NCBI GenBank assembly: GCA_902826055.1
Contig: CADEDJ010000003.1
Span: 1 to 64,000, forward strand
Direction of reading: 5' to 3'
DNA from: an uncultured Nitrosomonas sp.
GTDB lineage: Bacteria > Pseudomonadota > Gammaproteobacteria > Burkholderiales > Nitrosomonadaceae
DNA: 64,000 bases
Positions 40,121 to 52,915 of this stretch are shown in pieces (position 1 is the stretch's first letter; the number at the start of each line of letters is the position of its first letter). Under the pieces are notes generated by a model. It was not told the DNA's origin and ran no database searches. It worked only from the letters and a program-made list of their open reading frames with translations. The position numbers were made by a program, and so were the translations under genes.

Positions 40121-40301
40121 TAACTTGTGAATAACTTGTTTAAATAAAAATCTGTGTTTTTTATCCACAAATTATCCAACAGTAATACAGCGATCATACA
40201 AATCAATATAATTATCTATCTTTTTGATATTATTTAATTATTAAAAAATATACAAAAATATTGAAGACATTATTAAACTATTATTATTTTTTCTTATATA
40301 A
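40121..40301. other. Candidate chromosomal origin oriC
   Basis: The 181-bp spacer between dnaA and dnaN has a perfect DnaA box TTATCCACA at 40161-40169, a variant TTATCCAAC at 40172-40180 and an inverted TTATTCACA-type box at 40126-40134. From about 40190 to 40300 the DNA is almost pure A+T (runs of TTATTATTTTTTC and similar), a typical unwinding element. Box cluster next to an AT-rich tract beside dnaA is the classic bacterial origin layout. Confidence 0.72.
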
Positions 40302-41417
40302 ATGCTTTTAATAAAAACTGATAGGGATACTTTGCTAAAGCCCTTACAAACCGTAACTGGAATTGTAGAACGTCGACAAACATTACCCATCCTATCAAAT
40401 GTTTTGATTCAACAAGACGAGAAAAAGACGTCTTTTTTGACCACTGATTTGGAAATACAAATTAAAACAGTGACTGCAAATGAAAGCTCGAACAAGCAAA
40501 AATTTTCATTGACGGTCTCAGCAAAAAAACTCCAGGATATTCTTCGTTCACTGTTTACGGATGCAGATGTTTCATTAACCAGACGAGATGATCATCTACA
40601 AGTAAAATCGGGTAAAAGTACTTTTAATTTGCAAATACTTCCAGCAGAAGATTTTCCACAAATTGCTGAAGAGTCAGAATCTGATACCCTTATCACGTTA
40701 AAACAAAAAGAATTAAAAAAACTGTTACACCATGTGCAATTTGCTGTAGCGCAGCAGGATATTCGTTATTATCTCAATGGCCTTTTACTCCATATTGAAG
40801 ATAAATACTTGGTTGCTGTCGGTACAGATGGACATCGTTTAGCTTATTTTTCAATCCAATTGGATAAGAGTTATGGAAAACAGGAAGTTATTCTTCCCCG
40901 CAAAGCGGTTTTTGAATTGTCAAAATTACTCAGTGACGAAGAAGACTTCGTAAGTATCGAATATTTACCAAACAAAATACGGTTTTCTTTTTCAGAAATT
41001 ACGCTTACATCCAAAGTTATCGATGGCAAATTTCCTGATTACAATCGGGTTATTCCTACTAAAAACACTAAACTTTTTGAAATAAATCGCTTAATTTTTT
41101 TGCAGGCATTGCAACGAGTATCCATTCTTTCTAACCAAAATGAGAAATTTCGCGGCGTGCGTTTGATCATCAGCGAAAATAATCTATGTATCGTGTGTAA
41201 AAATAACGAACAAGAAGAGGCGCAAGAAGATTTAGAAATTAAATATGCTGAAGAATCAATTGATATCAGCCTCAATATTACTTATCTACTCGATTTATTA
41301 AATAATATCGACAGTGAGACGGTACAATGCGCGTTTGAAAACGCGAATAGCGGCGTTTTAATAACAATACCCGGTAATAACGAATTTAAATATATTGTTA
41401 TGCCCATGAGAATTTGA
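40302..41417 (+). CDS. dnaN: DNA polymerase III beta subunit (sliding clamp)
   Basis: The 371-residue protein is a three-domain clamp: LKPLQTVTGIVERRQTLPIL near the start, DGHRLAYFSIQ (about 176), GKFPDYNRVIP (about 243) and the C-terminal YIVMPMRI that closes the hydrophobic partner-binding cleft. Unusually A+T-rich compared with many core genes in the window, as is dnaA. Followed by gyrB after 60 bp; recF, which often sits between, is absent. Confidence 0.97.
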   Translation: MLLIKTDRDTLLKPLQTVTGIVERRQTLPILSNVLIQQDEKKTSFLTTDLEIQIKTVTANESSNKQKFSLTVSAKKLQDILRSLFTDADVSLTRRDDHLQVKSGKSTFNLQILPAEDFPQIAEESESDTLITLKQKELKKLLHHVQFAVAQQDIRYYLNGLLLHIEDKYLVAVGTDGHRLAYFSIQLDKSYGKQEVILPRKAVFELSKLLSDEEDFVSIEYLPNKIRFSFSEITLTSKVIDGKFPDYNRVIPTKNTKLFEINRLIFLQALQRVSILSNQNEKFRGVRLIISENNLCIVCKNNEQEEAQEDLEIKYAEESIDISLNITYLLDLLNNIDSETVQCAFENANSGVLITIPGNNEFKYIVMPMRI

Positions 41418-41462
41418 ATGAATCAATATTCTCACTACATTTTAACTCCTTCATAATCCTAA

Positions 41463-43898
<2,436 letters not shown>

Positions 43899-43993
43899 AT
43901 AAATGTAAAAATTAGACGCTGAAACCTAGTCTGTAAGGTGGAAAGTACTAAGGGGTGTAAGGCCGGTTTGAAGCGCTATCAAGGAGTTAAAAC

Positions 43994-44971
43994 ATGAGAA
44001 ATATAATTATCTTGACAGTTTTCAGTGTTATGGTGTTAACCGGTTGTGCTAAAAGTGGAGGCAGCGGCAGCGATGAGCCACGAGTGCAATGCAGCGATGT
44101 TGCCAGCCGTAATCACCTCAATATCCTATCGGTTAATCTGCTTTTTAAGGAAATTGATACACGCGACCAGCGTTTGGAAGCAGTCGCCGAATTTGCTGAA
44201 AAAACACCGGTTGATGTCATTTTACTGCAAGAAGTCGTAGGCGGTACATTGGTTCATACTGAAAATAGTGCGGAAGACTTGCAGAAGAAACTTCGTGCCC
44301 GCAAGCGTGATTATGATTTATACACAGCGTTTGAAATCGGATTGCCGGGCGTGATCGGTGTAGCCAATGCCATATTGAGTCGTTGCGAAATTGACTTCAG
44401 AACGACGAAGCGCTTGCCGCATGCGACCGAACTGAATTTCCGTGGACATGACATCAAACTGCCCAGAAATGTGATGATGGCACGGCTCGACATTCCTAAT
44501 TCCAGCAAACTGAATATTTACAACACCCATCTTTGCGCCGCATGTACAGCGGAGCAGCTAAACGCTCAAATGGATGTCTTACTGCCGTTTATTGGTGAGT
44601 TAGAAGCATCTTTTCCGAGCGGGAATTTGGCAATACTCGGGGGTGATTTCAATATCGACCGTTTTCGGACAGATCCCTTCGTTGAACGCCCTTTCTATGA
44701 CAGAATTATCAATGCCGGTTTTATCGATGCTTATGCGCAAAATAGGCCGCTGGACAATCTATGTACCAATACCAGACAAGCTGATGCCCATTGTACGATA
44801 GGGGTTTCGACGTTGGATGCCGGAGGATCTGCCAGACGGATAGACTATATTTTTATGAATCAGGCAAAGAACGTGCGTGAAAGCCGTGTGGTATTCAACA
44901 ATCTTGTTGATTCCAGTCAAACGGGCGTATCCGACCATGCCGGCGTATTTATTTCAGTGGCATTACCGTGA
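43994..44971 (+). CDS. Endonuclease/exonuclease/phosphatase family lipoprotein
   Basis: The 325-residue protein has a lipoprotein signal with lipobox LTGC (Cys at 18). The EEP domain is shown by ILLQEVVGG (metal-binding Glu, about 77), IYNTHLCA (about 175), LGGDFNIDR (about 214) and the catalytic SDHAGVFIS (about 315). Family members cleave phosphodiesters in nucleic acids or phospholipids. Outer-membrane anchoring suggests a nutrient-scavenging or surface role. AAGGAG precedes the ATG by 6-8 bases. Confidence 0.87.
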   Translation: MRNIIILTVFSVMVLTGCAKSGGSGSDEPRVQCSDVASRNHLNILSVNLLFKEIDTRDQRLEAVAEFAEKTPVDVILLQEVVGGTLVHTENSAEDLQKKLRARKRDYDLYTAFEIGLPGVIGVANAILSRCEIDFRTTKRLPHATELNFRGHDIKLPRNVMMARLDIPNSSKLNIYNTHLCAACTAEQLNAQMDVLLPFIGELEASFPSGNLAILGGDFNIDRFRTDPFVERPFYDRIINAGFIDAYAQNRPLDNLCTNTRQADAHCTIGVSTLDAGGSARRIDYIFMNQAKNVRESRVVFNNLVDSSQTGVSDHAGVFISVALP

Positions 44972-44973
44972 GA

Positions 44974-45008
44974 ATGATTGGAAGGTTTGTTAGAAAACCG
45001 CCAATCAT
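44974..45008 (+). terminator. Stem-loop after the EEP lipoprotein gene
   Basis: ATGATTGG (44974-44981) pairs with CCAATCAT (45001-45008), and an inner GGTTT/AAACC extends the helix. It starts two bases after the stop codon. No long T run follows, so strength is uncertain. Confidence 0.5.
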
Positions 45009-45120
45009 CCATATACCTCGCTCTGAGTGCAGGATGTAGAGGGAATTTCTTTATGATTAAATCGCAGAAAATCCTCTGACATGTTTCTGAGCCAATATGA
45101 CCAAAAAGAGATAGTGCTGG

Positions 45121-46677
45121 TTATTTTGTAACGATGATAGCTGTTTCTGCAATATTTGAGCGCAAGGTTGACGATAAATCCAGTGTGCCAGGGTTTGGAT
45201 CATTATGGATGGCATACAAACGATAAGTACCCGGTAGAATGCTCGGTGCGATGGTGATGTTTAAAATCTCATGTGACCTGTCGTTGGGGGTGACTTGACG
45301 TTTAAAGGGCTGTGGTTCGATACTCAATTGCGTATCCGCCTGGCCCGTCAGATACAGTAGCTGGCCATCCGGTGTGCTGATAGCCACCCAAAGATCTTGC
45401 GCGACGGTGCGCTGTGGCGATGTTTCGGTAACAGTAGCTTGAATCGTATCGCCAGGCTGGTAATTTGCCAGTAAGCCGGAAAATGTTAATTCGCTGTAGC
45501 GGACATTATCTTCGATGCGATACACGGTACCATTGATATCTGCAACATAAGCTTCTGCGTTTTCATCTTCGCCGAAACTACTGATAGAAAAATCGCTATC
45601 CGTTAGTAAGGTGGATTCGAAATTTGTATCGGAACGCCGCATCCCTCCAATGCGCCCCGAGACGAAATCAGCAAACAGATAAACGCCGTGCATGCGCGGG
45701 AAAATACTGCCGCGATAAACTACGCCGCCGGTAATGGAGTGATCACCATTAGCGTGATCATATTCCAAAACCGGATTAACCAAGCCCTGGTTACTGCAAG
45801 ATGGCTGTTGATAACAATGATTACCTTCGAGAATATTCCAGCCATAGTTTTCACCTCCCGGACTGCTGGCTGCTTGAAAGTTGATTTCTTCGTATTGATT
45901 CTGGCCAACATCCGCGATATAGAGATCACCACTTTCACGGTCAAACGAGAAACGCCAGGGATTGCGTAAGCCGCTGGCCCAAATTTCCGCGCGCACACTC
46001 GTGATAGATACGAATGGATTATTTGCTGGAATGGCATAAGGCTGAACACCTGATTCGACATCGATTCGCAACAACTTGCCCAGTAACGACGACAAATCCT
46101 GACCGGATCCCAGCGGATCGCCACCACTGCCGCCATCACCCATGCCGATATACAGCATGCCATCCGGTCCAAAAGCGATTTGTCCGCCGTTATGGTTGGG
46201 AAAAGGCTGATCCACAGTCAAAATGATGCTTTCACTGGCCGGATCGGCAGTGTCACCAGCAGTTGTAGAAAAGCGAGAAACAACGGTATTTCCTGCGGCA
46301 TTGGTGTAATTGACGTAGAAATAGCCTTTGGCTGCGAAATTCGGAGGAAAAGCCATGCTCAGCAAGCCCCGCTCACCACAGCAACTCACCCGGTCGCTAA
46401 TGTCGAGAAACGGTGAAGGTTGCAACGTACCATTGTTGAAAATCTTAATCCGTCCCGGCTGCTCAACAATAAAAAGCCGCCCTTTGCCATCTCCAGCATG
46501 CGTGATATGAAGCGGCCTTTCCAAGCCATTTGCAACAGGAACGAAATTAAGTTCCGGCCAGCTCGCAGCGAAGATTGGCTGTGCTGAAACGACTAGAATA
46601 AAGATTATTGCGATGTAGAATTGTTTGAGTAGTAAGTTATGTTTCGAATATAGTTTTAGACGCGTATAAGTAGTCAT
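45121..46677 (-). CDS. PQQ-dependent sugar dehydrogenase family protein
   Basis: The 518-residue protein has a signal peptide (cleavage near IFAA, residue 38). The six-bladed propeller of the soluble aldose sugar dehydrogenase family is evident from ERPLHITHAGDGKGRLFIVE, RGLLSMAFPPNF, NHNGGQIAFGPDGMLYIGMG (catalytic-type His at about 164) and SGLRNPWRFSFDRESG (about 236). The last 110 residues form an added beta domain seen in secreted members. Probably a periplasmic PQQ-linked oxidoreductase; PQQ dependence is by family only. Confidence 0.87.
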   Translation of the reverse strand: MTTYTRLKLYSKHNLLLKQFYIAIIFILVVSAQPIFAASWPELNFVPVANGLERPLHITHAGDGKGRLFIVEQPGRIKIFNNGTLQPSPFLDISDRVSCCGERGLLSMAFPPNFAAKGYFYVNYTNAAGNTVVSRFSTTAGDTADPASESIILTVDQPFPNHNGGQIAFGPDGMLYIGMGDGGSGGDPLGSGQDLSSLLGKLLRIDVESGVQPYAIPANNPFVSITSVRAEIWASGLRNPWRFSFDRESGDLYIADVGQNQYEEINFQAASSPGGENYGWNILEGNHCYQQPSCSNQGLVNPVLEYDHANGDHSITGGVVYRGSIFPRMHGVYLFADFVSGRIGGMRRSDTNFESTLLTDSDFSISSFGEDENAEAYVADINGTVYRIEDNVRYSELTFSGLLANYQPGDTIQATVTETSPQRTVAQDLWVAISTPDGQLLYLTGQADTQLSIEPQPFKRQVTPNDRSHEILNITIAPSILPGTYRLYAIHNDPNPGTLDLSSTLRSNIAETAIIVTK

Positions 46678-46804
46678 AGGTTATTACCCTTTTCTGATGA
46701 TCAGTAAATTTATGATACGCTAAATAAAAGGATGTGTAGTAGATGTGATTTAATGTCACTGTCATGTGATTTGAGCTGCTGATTAATCTTCCGGAGATTT
46801 ATAT

Positions 46805-48450
46805 ATGAAATCAGGTCATAACGCCATGAAAATACAAATGAAGTATTGGATACGGCAATTATTCCTTATGAGCTGCATTTTAATTTCTCTTGGCAACGTC
46901 AGTTTAGCTTCTGCGGATACCACCAGAGAAACCGAAATATTGCTTAATTGGGCGGAGAATAATTATCCACAGTATTTTCCTTCTCATCAGCCGACGCAAC
47001 AGATTGATTCCTGGTTATTCCGTTTTTATCCGGAAACTAACATTTATGCCGGCGTTAACACGAGTGATAATGGCGTTTACACACTGGGGGGACCTTGGGG
47101 CAATGACAATCCGGCATACATTGATAATCTGCCTAATTTTCTGCAGACGGTAGGAAATGGAAAACTCACGGATGTTATTGCTATTGTCACCAATGGGAGT
47201 AATTTCAGCACTGCGCTTAAATCCGACGGATCAGTCTGGGAATGGGGCAACCGTGCGGGTCTAGAAGCTATAACGATACCGCTTCAAGTCGGTGGATTGA
47301 CCGATGTATCAAAGTTAGTGAGTGGAGAATTGGCTACGATTGCGCTTAAAAATGATGGAACCGTCTGGGCGTGGGGGGATAATTCTCGGGGTGATCTTGG
47401 TAATGGAACAAAAATCAATCGTCAAACTTCTGTCGATCTTGTTGCAATAAGTGGACTGACAGATGTCATTGCAATTGGAGAAAGTGGCGCTTTTTCTCCT
47501 AGTTATTCTTCTTCTGGCTTGTATGCCATTACCCAAGATGGCAAGCTATGGGTATGGGGGTGCTTGGCCAACGAAATTTTGGATGATTCGACGATCTATC
47601 CCCCTTCTTGTCCTGACTCTCCTCGTCTTCCGGCGATAATTGAAGGACTAACCGATGTGATCAACTTTAAATCCAGGCGTTCCTCTTCAGCAAATAATTA
47701 TTATGTGCTGAAACGTGATGGAACCGTCTGGGCATGGGGGGATAATTCTTATGGTCAGCTTGGGGACGGAACGACAACAGCTCGCAAAACGCCTACTCAA
47801 GCAGTTGAGCTATCGGATGTCATCGATATTGCTATTGATCAAGGCATTTTCGAGAAAGCTGATGTGCCATTGAAAATCTCTGTATTTGTATTAAGGCAGG
47901 ATGGAACGGTTTGGGCATGGGGAAATAATGATGATAATCCGCTAGGCGTCGGGTCAACTGCATCGTATGTCAGTGTACCAACCCTAATCGCTGGCCTGAC
48001 CGGTATTAAGAAGCTTGCTATTGGACCTTATCATAAACTTGCACTTAGGAACGAGGCACAGTTTGGGCATGGGGATATAACGATGGTCAACTTGGAGATG
48101 GCACAACAATAAACCGTGATACGCCTGTTCAAGTGATTGGTTTGACTGATGTCATTAATATCAAGACAACTTACCGTTCATCTTATGCAATTAAGGCAGA
48201 TGGCACAGTGTGGGCATGGGGCGATAACATTGAGGGCCAACTTGGGAACGGAACGAATATTCAGCAGCTTATTCCTATTCGAGTGGTAATGACTGGCATT
48301 GCGGATATTATCAGCAATCGATCAGGGACTTTTACGCATGCACTTCGAAATGATAGTACGGTATGGTCCTGGGGTATCAATACCAGGGGCAGTTTAGGCA
48401 ACGGAACGTTCATAAACAGTAATATACCCCTTCAAGTAATCAGCCCTTAA
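46805..48450 (+). pseudogene. RCC1-repeat protein, frameshifted
   Basis: The gene has a signal peptide, then a domain LLNWAENNYPQYFPSHQPTQ (about 39) with YPETNIYAGV that often heads surface proteins, then RCC1-type propeller repeats built on DGTVWAWGDNxxGQLGNGT. The first frame ends at 48112 after 435 residues. Just before, at about 48052, the repeat pattern moves to another frame (GTVWAWGYNDGQLGDGTT) and continues to a stop at 48450. Restoring one base in AACGA(n)GGCACA gives a continuous protein of about 548 residues. Probably secreted or surface-exposed. Sequencing error or real decay both fit. Confidence 0.8.
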
Positions 48451-48474
48451 GGAGACTCTGAATAACGCGCATTT

Positions 48475-48544
48475 GTCATTCCGAGCGTAAAGAGGAATCT
48501 TTAATAATCCATGCAATAGATTTCTCGCTCTTGCTCGAAATGAT
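48475..48544. repeat. Dispersed palindromic repeat (REP-like)
   Basis: GTCATTCCGAGCG...GAGGAATCT at the left pairs with AGATTTCTCGCT...CTCGAAATGAT at the right, an imperfect 70-bp hairpin. Half-copies lie at 49016-49041 and 57109-57172. It is placed between two convergent genes, so it could also end transcription. Confidence 0.65.
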
Positions 48545-48563
48545 ACTTGTTATAACGCGATGC

Positions 48564-48947
48564 TCAGTGACCCGGCATCTCATAATCAACCGTCAGTATT
48601 TCCAGTAAATGTCCATTGGGATCCCGAAAATAAACACCACGGCCGCCATAATTGTGGTTGATTGCCATATCGCCGGATGTCATGGGCCCGCTACCATATT
48701 GGATACTTTCCGCTTGCAATCGTCCGAATATCTCATCAAATTCCTGTTCGGAAACCTTGAAGGCGTAATGATTGGTGTCAAACCGCTCGCGATTATCAAA
48801 ATCCAAACATAGCGTGTCATTCACCCGCACCACAATGAAATGGGAAAACGCGCCGACATATTCAAACCCGAAAATCCGGCTATAGAATTGTGCCGATTCT
48901 TCTTTGTTTAAGCATGGCACGATGGTATGGTTGAGCGTGATGGCCAT
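48564..48947 (-). CDS. VOC family (glyoxalase/dioxygenase-like) protein
   Basis: The 127-residue protein shows the paired beta-alpha-beta-beta-beta units of the VOC fold: LNHTIVPCLNKEESAQFYSR with a first metal-site His, FIVVRVNDTLCLDF, TNHYAFKV (second His) and VYFRDPNGHLLEILTVDY (C-terminal Glu). It could be a small metal-dependent lyase or resistance-type enzyme; the substrate is unknown. AGGAG lies before the ATG. Confidence 0.88.
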   Translation of the reverse strand: MAITLNHTIVPCLNKEESAQFYSRIFGFEYVGAFSHFIVVRVNDTLCLDFDNRERFDTNHYAFKVSEQEFDEIFGRLQAESIQYGSGPMTSGDMAINHNYGGRGVYFRDPNGHLLEILTVDYEMPGH

Positions 48948-49015
48948 GATTTTCTCCTGCGTTTGAATGTTATGGTTTGAGCAGAATTGGTGAGTAATAG
49001 TTTAATCTGCAACAT

Positions 49016-49041
49016 AGATTTCTCGCTATACTCGAAATGAC
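49016..49041. repeat. Half-copy of the REP-like repeat
   Basis: AGATTTCTCGCTATACTCGAAATGAC matches the right arm of the palindromic repeat at 48475-48544 with two or three changes. The left arm is not found nearby. It lies in the 207-bp gap between the VOC and EAL-like genes. Confidence 0.5.
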
Positions 49042-49108
49042 AGGCATGCAGAGCTTCCAAGTGTGCGGTTTTAACCGCATAGCGAAAATCTCAGGGGCTT
49101 GCTCCTCG

Positions 49109-49155
49109 AACGGGATAGTCTACAATAGCCTATCGCCATTGTAGACTATCCCGTT
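49109..49155 (-). terminator. Perfect 18-bp hairpin at the end of the sulfate operon
   Basis: AACGGGATAGTCTACAAT (49109-49126) and ATTGTAGACTATCCCGTT (49138-49155) pair without mismatch around an 11-base loop. The foot touches the stop codon of the last operon gene. No U tract follows on the minus strand, so it may act with Rho or protect the mRNA 3' end instead of being a classic intrinsic terminator. Confidence 0.6.
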
Positions 49156-50015
49156 TATAAGCACCGCAAATGGTCGGTAGCCAATCTGTCATAATAGCCA
49201 CCTTGCACCAATTCAATGTTAGCAATAGCTGCAATATTCGCCTGTTCCGCGTTGTCCACTTGCTGAAAAATCGTTTGCCCACCGTTAAGCTTTTGCAATT
49301 TTACTAATGTTTTGGTAGCCGATTGCCAGATAGTATTCGATTCCCCAATAGTTTCGCTAACAAGTGCACTCATGCGCAGATAATCGGGCGCCAATTTATC
49401 GATTAACTCCCGCAAACCGTCCGTCGCATACAATGAACCGATATTGAGCGCAATTTGATAGCCGCGCTGGCGATAATTGTTTAAACCTTCGACTAACTGG
49501 GTATGGTGCAAAACATAAAAATTATTAACAGCCAACGAAATGACTACGTTTTTAGTGGTTAGTCCGCACTGGTTAATAAATTCCTCAAAATAAGCGCCAT
49601 GATCCTGCTGGACACCCAATATATGCCGCGGATCCACATCAAGAAAAAGCACACCGCCATTGCCTGCATACGCCAGATAATTCAGCATGTGAACGGTACG
49701 GCGCAGGCGATCGAGATTGATAATCGATTGAAAATCGGTAGGCTGCGTAATGACGTTTGTGAACAGCGTGTCGATCTCTGTGCATTGTTCACTCACCAAT
49801 TCGTGGTCATAAGGCATAACCGAGAGTTGCGTGATATGACCGATAAGTTGCTCGTAATTATTTGTTTGCCATACCGGCGCAAAAACGCTACTGATACGGA
49901 TTGGACCGAAAATACCGCTGACCAAGCCTTTTTCTAGCAGGAAAGGGTGAAAATTGGCATGATGCTCGAACGCAAAGCGATCGTTAAAATGTTGAACTAA
50001 TTGTTGTAAGGACAT
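49155..50015 (-). CDS. Degenerate EAL-domain protein (last gene of sulfate operon)
   Basis: The 286-residue protein has the EAL fold outline (SSVFAPVWQ, LFLDVDPRHIL, IALNIGSLY, DYLRMSALV, IELVQGGYY at about 270). The catalytic glutamate motif EAL is replaced (the segment reads IGHITQLS), the ExTE strand reads VVISLAVN, and the DDFG loop is absent. It should not hydrolyse c-di-GMP and might bind a nucleotide or a partner. A GAGGAG Shine-Dalgarno precedes the ATG. It is paralogous to the EAL-like gene 52916-53752 in the same operon. Confidence 0.75.
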   Translation of the reverse strand: MSLQQLVQHFNDRFAFEHHANFHPFLLEKGLVSGIFGPIRISSVFAPVWQTNNYEQLIGHITQLSVMPYDHELVSEQCTEIDTLFTNVITQPTDFQSIINLDRLRRTVHMLNYLAYAGNGGVLFLDVDPRHILGVQQDHGAYFEEFINQCGLTTKNVVISLAVNNFYVLHHTQLVEGLNNYRQRGYQIALNIGSLYATDGLRELIDKLAPDYLRMSALVSETIGESNTIWQSATKTLVKLQKLNGGQTIFQQVDNAEQANIAAIANIELVQGGYYDRLATDHLRCL

Positions 50016-50073
50016 GTTTTCTCCTCATTCATAAAATTTACTGGAATCTAGAAGGCTAACTGTTCAATCTCCA

Positions 50074-51174
50074 TCAACAGGCTTGCGCAGTTTCATTCCC
50101 TTTATTCTGGTGATTGGGAAATAGACTCAAGCGACGCGGCTTGATGAATACTTCATCGCCTTTCACCAGTTGTAATTCACGAAAACGCTCTTTACTGATT
50201 TCAACCTGGATCGGTGTGATATCGATATCATTTTTGCGCACCAGCTCTAAGCGGACAATCGGTCCCACCGAAAGCACGTGAACGACCAGTGCCGCCAGTG
50301 CCGCATCGCCGTTTTGCTTGCGTTCAACTTCGATCTCATGCGGGCGCACGTAAGCAATGGCGGCAACTTCTTCAGCTTCGGCATGTTCCGGCGCTTCCAC
50401 TTCGATCGCGCCAATCCAGGCACGGCCGCGGTGCAACCGGCTATGGAATAGATTCACATTACCGAGAAACTCATAAACAAATGGACTGGCAGGATTTTCA
50501 TACACTTCATCCGGCGTGCCGATTTGCTCAATACGGCCTTCATTCATGACAACCACTCGGTCGGCAACTTCCAACGCTTCTTCCTGATCATGTGTTACGA
50601 ATACACTGGTGATATGCATGTCGTCATGCAATCTGCGCAACCATGAGCGCAATTCCTTGCGCACCTTGGCATCCAGCGCGCCAAATGGCTCGTCCAGCAA
50701 TAACACTTTCGGCTCCACTGCTAGTGCCCGCGCCAGAGCAATACGCTGACGCTGGCCGCCTGAAAGTTGATGCGGGTAACGATCCGCCAGCCAATCCAAT
50801 TGCACCAGGTGCAGCAATTTCATGACACGTTCGCGGATTTCCGTATTGGAAGGGCGGAATTTTTTGGGCCGCACGCGCAAACCGAATGCCACATTCTCGA
50901 AAATCGTCATATTGCGGAATAATGCATAATGCTGGAACACAAAACCGACTTGGCGTTCGCGCACATGTTGATCGGTAGCATCTTCGCCGTGAAACAATAC
51001 TTGCCCGCTGTCGGTGGTTTCCAGTCCTGCGATCACGCGCAGTAAGGTCGTTTTCCCCGAGCCGGAAGGACCTAGCAATGCCAGCAATTCGCCCGAATGT
51101 ACTTGCAAGCTGACGTCATGCAACGCGGTAAACGTGCCAAACTGTTTAGAAAGATTCAAAACTTCGATACTCAT
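50074..51174 (-). CDS. cysA: Sulfate/thiosulfate import ATPase CysA
   Basis: This 366-residue ABC ATPase has Walker [12 protein letters not shown] (about 36), the signature [16 protein letters not shown] (about 135), Walker [12 protein letters not shown] and the C-terminal TOBE-like regulatory domain that ends at the last residues. It powers the CysT/CysW permease. Its start overlaps the cysW stop by 4 bp (ATGA), a standard coupling. Confidence 0.95.
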   Translation of the reverse strand: MSIEVLNLSKQFGTFTALHDVSLQVHSGELLALLGPSGSGKTTLLRVIAGLETTDSGQVLFHGEDATDQHVRERQVGFVFQHYALFRNMTIFENVAFGLRVRPKKFRPSNTEIRERVMKLLHLVQLDWLADRYPHQLSGGQRQRIALARALAVEPKVLLLDEPFGALDAKVRKELRSWLRRLHDDMHITSVFVTHDQEEALEVADRVVVMNEGRIEQIGTPDEVYENPASPFVYEFLGNVNLFHSRLHRGRAWIGAIEVEAPEHAEAEEVAAIAYVRPHEIEVERKQNGDAALAALVVHVLSVGPIVRLELVRKNDIDITPIQVEISKERFRELQLVKGDEVFIKPRRLSLFPNHQNKGNETAQAC

Positions 51175-52049
51175 TCGTGCCCCCTTTGTTGGTGTTGTTG
51201 GTTGCGAAATTCAATCAGTGTTTTTAACGCCAGCGTCACTAATGCCAGCAAAGCCAGCAATGAAGCCACGGCAAAGGCGGCTGCAAAGTTATATTCGTTG
51301 TAGAGAATTTCGACGTGCAGCGGCATGGTGTTAGTACTGCCGCGAATGTGGCCGGATACTACCGATACCGCGCCAAACTCCCCCATTGCTCGGGCATTAC
51401 ATAAAATCGCGCCGTACAGCAATCCCCATTTGATATTGGGCAGTGTCACTTGATAGAACGTCTGCCAGCCGCTGGCACCGAGAACCACCGCTGCTTCCTC
51501 TTCTTCGGTACCTTGCTCTTGCATGAGTGGAATAAGCTCGCGCGCAATAAATGGCACCGTTACAAACACGGTCGCCAGCACAATCCCGGGTACCGCAAAA
51601 ATGATTTTCATGTCATGTTCAGCCAGCCATGATCCAAACCATCCTTGCAAACCAAAGACAAGCACATAAATCAGTCCGGAAACTACCGGTGACACCGAAA
51701 ATGGCAAATCAATCAGTGTAATCAGCAGATTTTTGCCGCGGAATTCAAACTTGGCGATCGCCCAAGCTGCAGCAACACCGAACAGCAAATTCAAAGGTAC
51801 CGCAATTGCAGCAATAGTTAATGTCAGCTTGATTGCTGCAACAGCATCCGGGTCGGTAATAGCCGCCAGGTATACATCCGCACCTTTCTTAAACGCTTCA
51901 TAAAAAACCGATATCAGCGGGATGAACAAAAACAGTGTTAAAAATATTAGTGTCAATCCGATCAGAAACATCCGTATCCATGCAGGTTCTTGCATGGCTT
52001 GCTGTTTTTGCACATCGGCGGACAAGGGATATGTCATTGCAGTCATCAA
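51171..52049 (-). CDS. cysW: Sulfate ABC transporter permease CysW
   Basis: The 292-residue protein has six hydrophobic helices and the permease EAA-type loop ([24 protein letters not shown], about 191-214). The sequence [20 protein letters not shown] is characteristic of CysW. It forms the membrane channel with CysT. cysT ends 7 bp upstream. Confidence 0.95.
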   Translation of the reverse strand: MMTAMTYPLSADVQKQQAMQEPAWIRMFLIGLTLIFLTLFLFIPLISVFYEAFKKGADVYLAAITDPDAVAAIKLTLTIAAIAVPLNLLFGVAAAWAIAKFEFRGKNLLITLIDLPFSVSPVVSGLIYVLVFGLQGWFGSWLAEHDMKIIFAVPGIVLATVFVTVPFIARELIPLMQEQGTEEEEAAVVLGASGWQTFYQVTLPNIKWGLLYGAILCNARAMGEFGAVSVVSGHIRGSTNTMPLHVEILYNEYNFAAAFAVASLLALLALVTLALKTLIEFRNQQHQQRGHE

Positions 52050-52055
52050 ATCACC

Positions 52056-52889
52056 TTAGGTTGTACTATTGCGCCGCCGACTCCACCATTGCAGCAGGTT
52101 GATGATCAGCAGCAAAAAAAATGAGATTACGAGCATTACCACGGATAGCGCAGTAGCGCCCGCGTAGTCGTATTGTTCCAGTTTGGTTACGATCAACAGC
52201 GGTGTAATTTCCGAAACCATCGGCATATTTCCGGCAATGAAAATCACTGAGCCGTATTCTCCGATCGCGCGTGCGAAAGCCAGCGCGAATCCGGTCATTA
52301 GTGCGGGGAAAATTGCCGGAAAAATTATCCGTGTGAAGGTTTGCCAACGATTAGCACCAAGAGTGGCGGCCGCCTCTTCCAGCTCGGTTTCGATATCTTC
52401 CAGCACGGGCTGAACCGTACGCACTACGAACGGTAAGCCGATGAAAGTCAGCGCCACAAAAATACCCAGCGGGGTAAACGCGACCTTGATGCCAAGCGGT
52501 TCGAGAAATTGCCCGATCCAACCATTGCCGGCATACAACGCAGTCAATGCAATACCCGCCACCGCAGTTGGCAACGCGAAGGGAAGATCCACCAGTGCAT
52601 CGACTATTTTCTTGCCGGGAAAATGGTAGCGCACCAGCACCCAAGCCACTAGCAAACCAAATACCGCATTCACGCAAGCCGCGGCAAACGAGGCGCCGAA
52701 CGTTAAACGGTATGAAGCCAGCACGCGCGGCGTTGTGACCGTAGCCCAGAATTCCGGCCAGGTCAGCTCGGCGGTGCGGATAAATGCGGCTGACAGCGGA
52801 ATCAGAACGATCAGGCTGAGATACAGCAGGGTAAATCCGAGCGCCAGATTGAAACCGGGCAAAATGCTATGTTGTTTAAATGTATACAA
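52056..52889 (-). CDS. cysT: Sulfate ABC transporter permease CysT
   Basis: The 277-residue integral membrane protein has six helices, [20 protein letters not shown] (about 93), and the cytoplasmic loop [20 protein letters not shown] (about 170). [15 protein letters not shown] marks it as CysT (CysU). It lies 27 bp after the first EAL-like gene. Confidence 0.95.
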   Translation of the reverse strand: MYTFKQHSILPGFNLALGFTLLYLSLIVLIPLSAAFIRTAELTWPEFWATVTTPRVLASYRLTFGASFAAACVNAVFGLLVAWVLVRYHFPGKKIVDALVDLPFALPTAVAGIALTALYAGNGWIGQFLEPLGIKVAFTPLGIFVALTFIGLPFVVRTVQPVLEDIETELEEAAATLGANRWQTFTRIIFPAIFPALMTGFALAFARAIGEYGSVIFIAGNMPMVSEITPLLIVTKLEQYDYAGATALSVVMLVISFFLLLIINLLQWWSRRRNSTT

Positions 52890-52915
52890 ATCGCACTCCT
52901 GATAACTGCATTAAG

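Noticed and set aside
46770-46790. Sequence GCTGATTAATCTTCCGG as a third MITE copy
   Set aside because: Only the terminal motif is shared; the internal 120 bp and the other end are missing.
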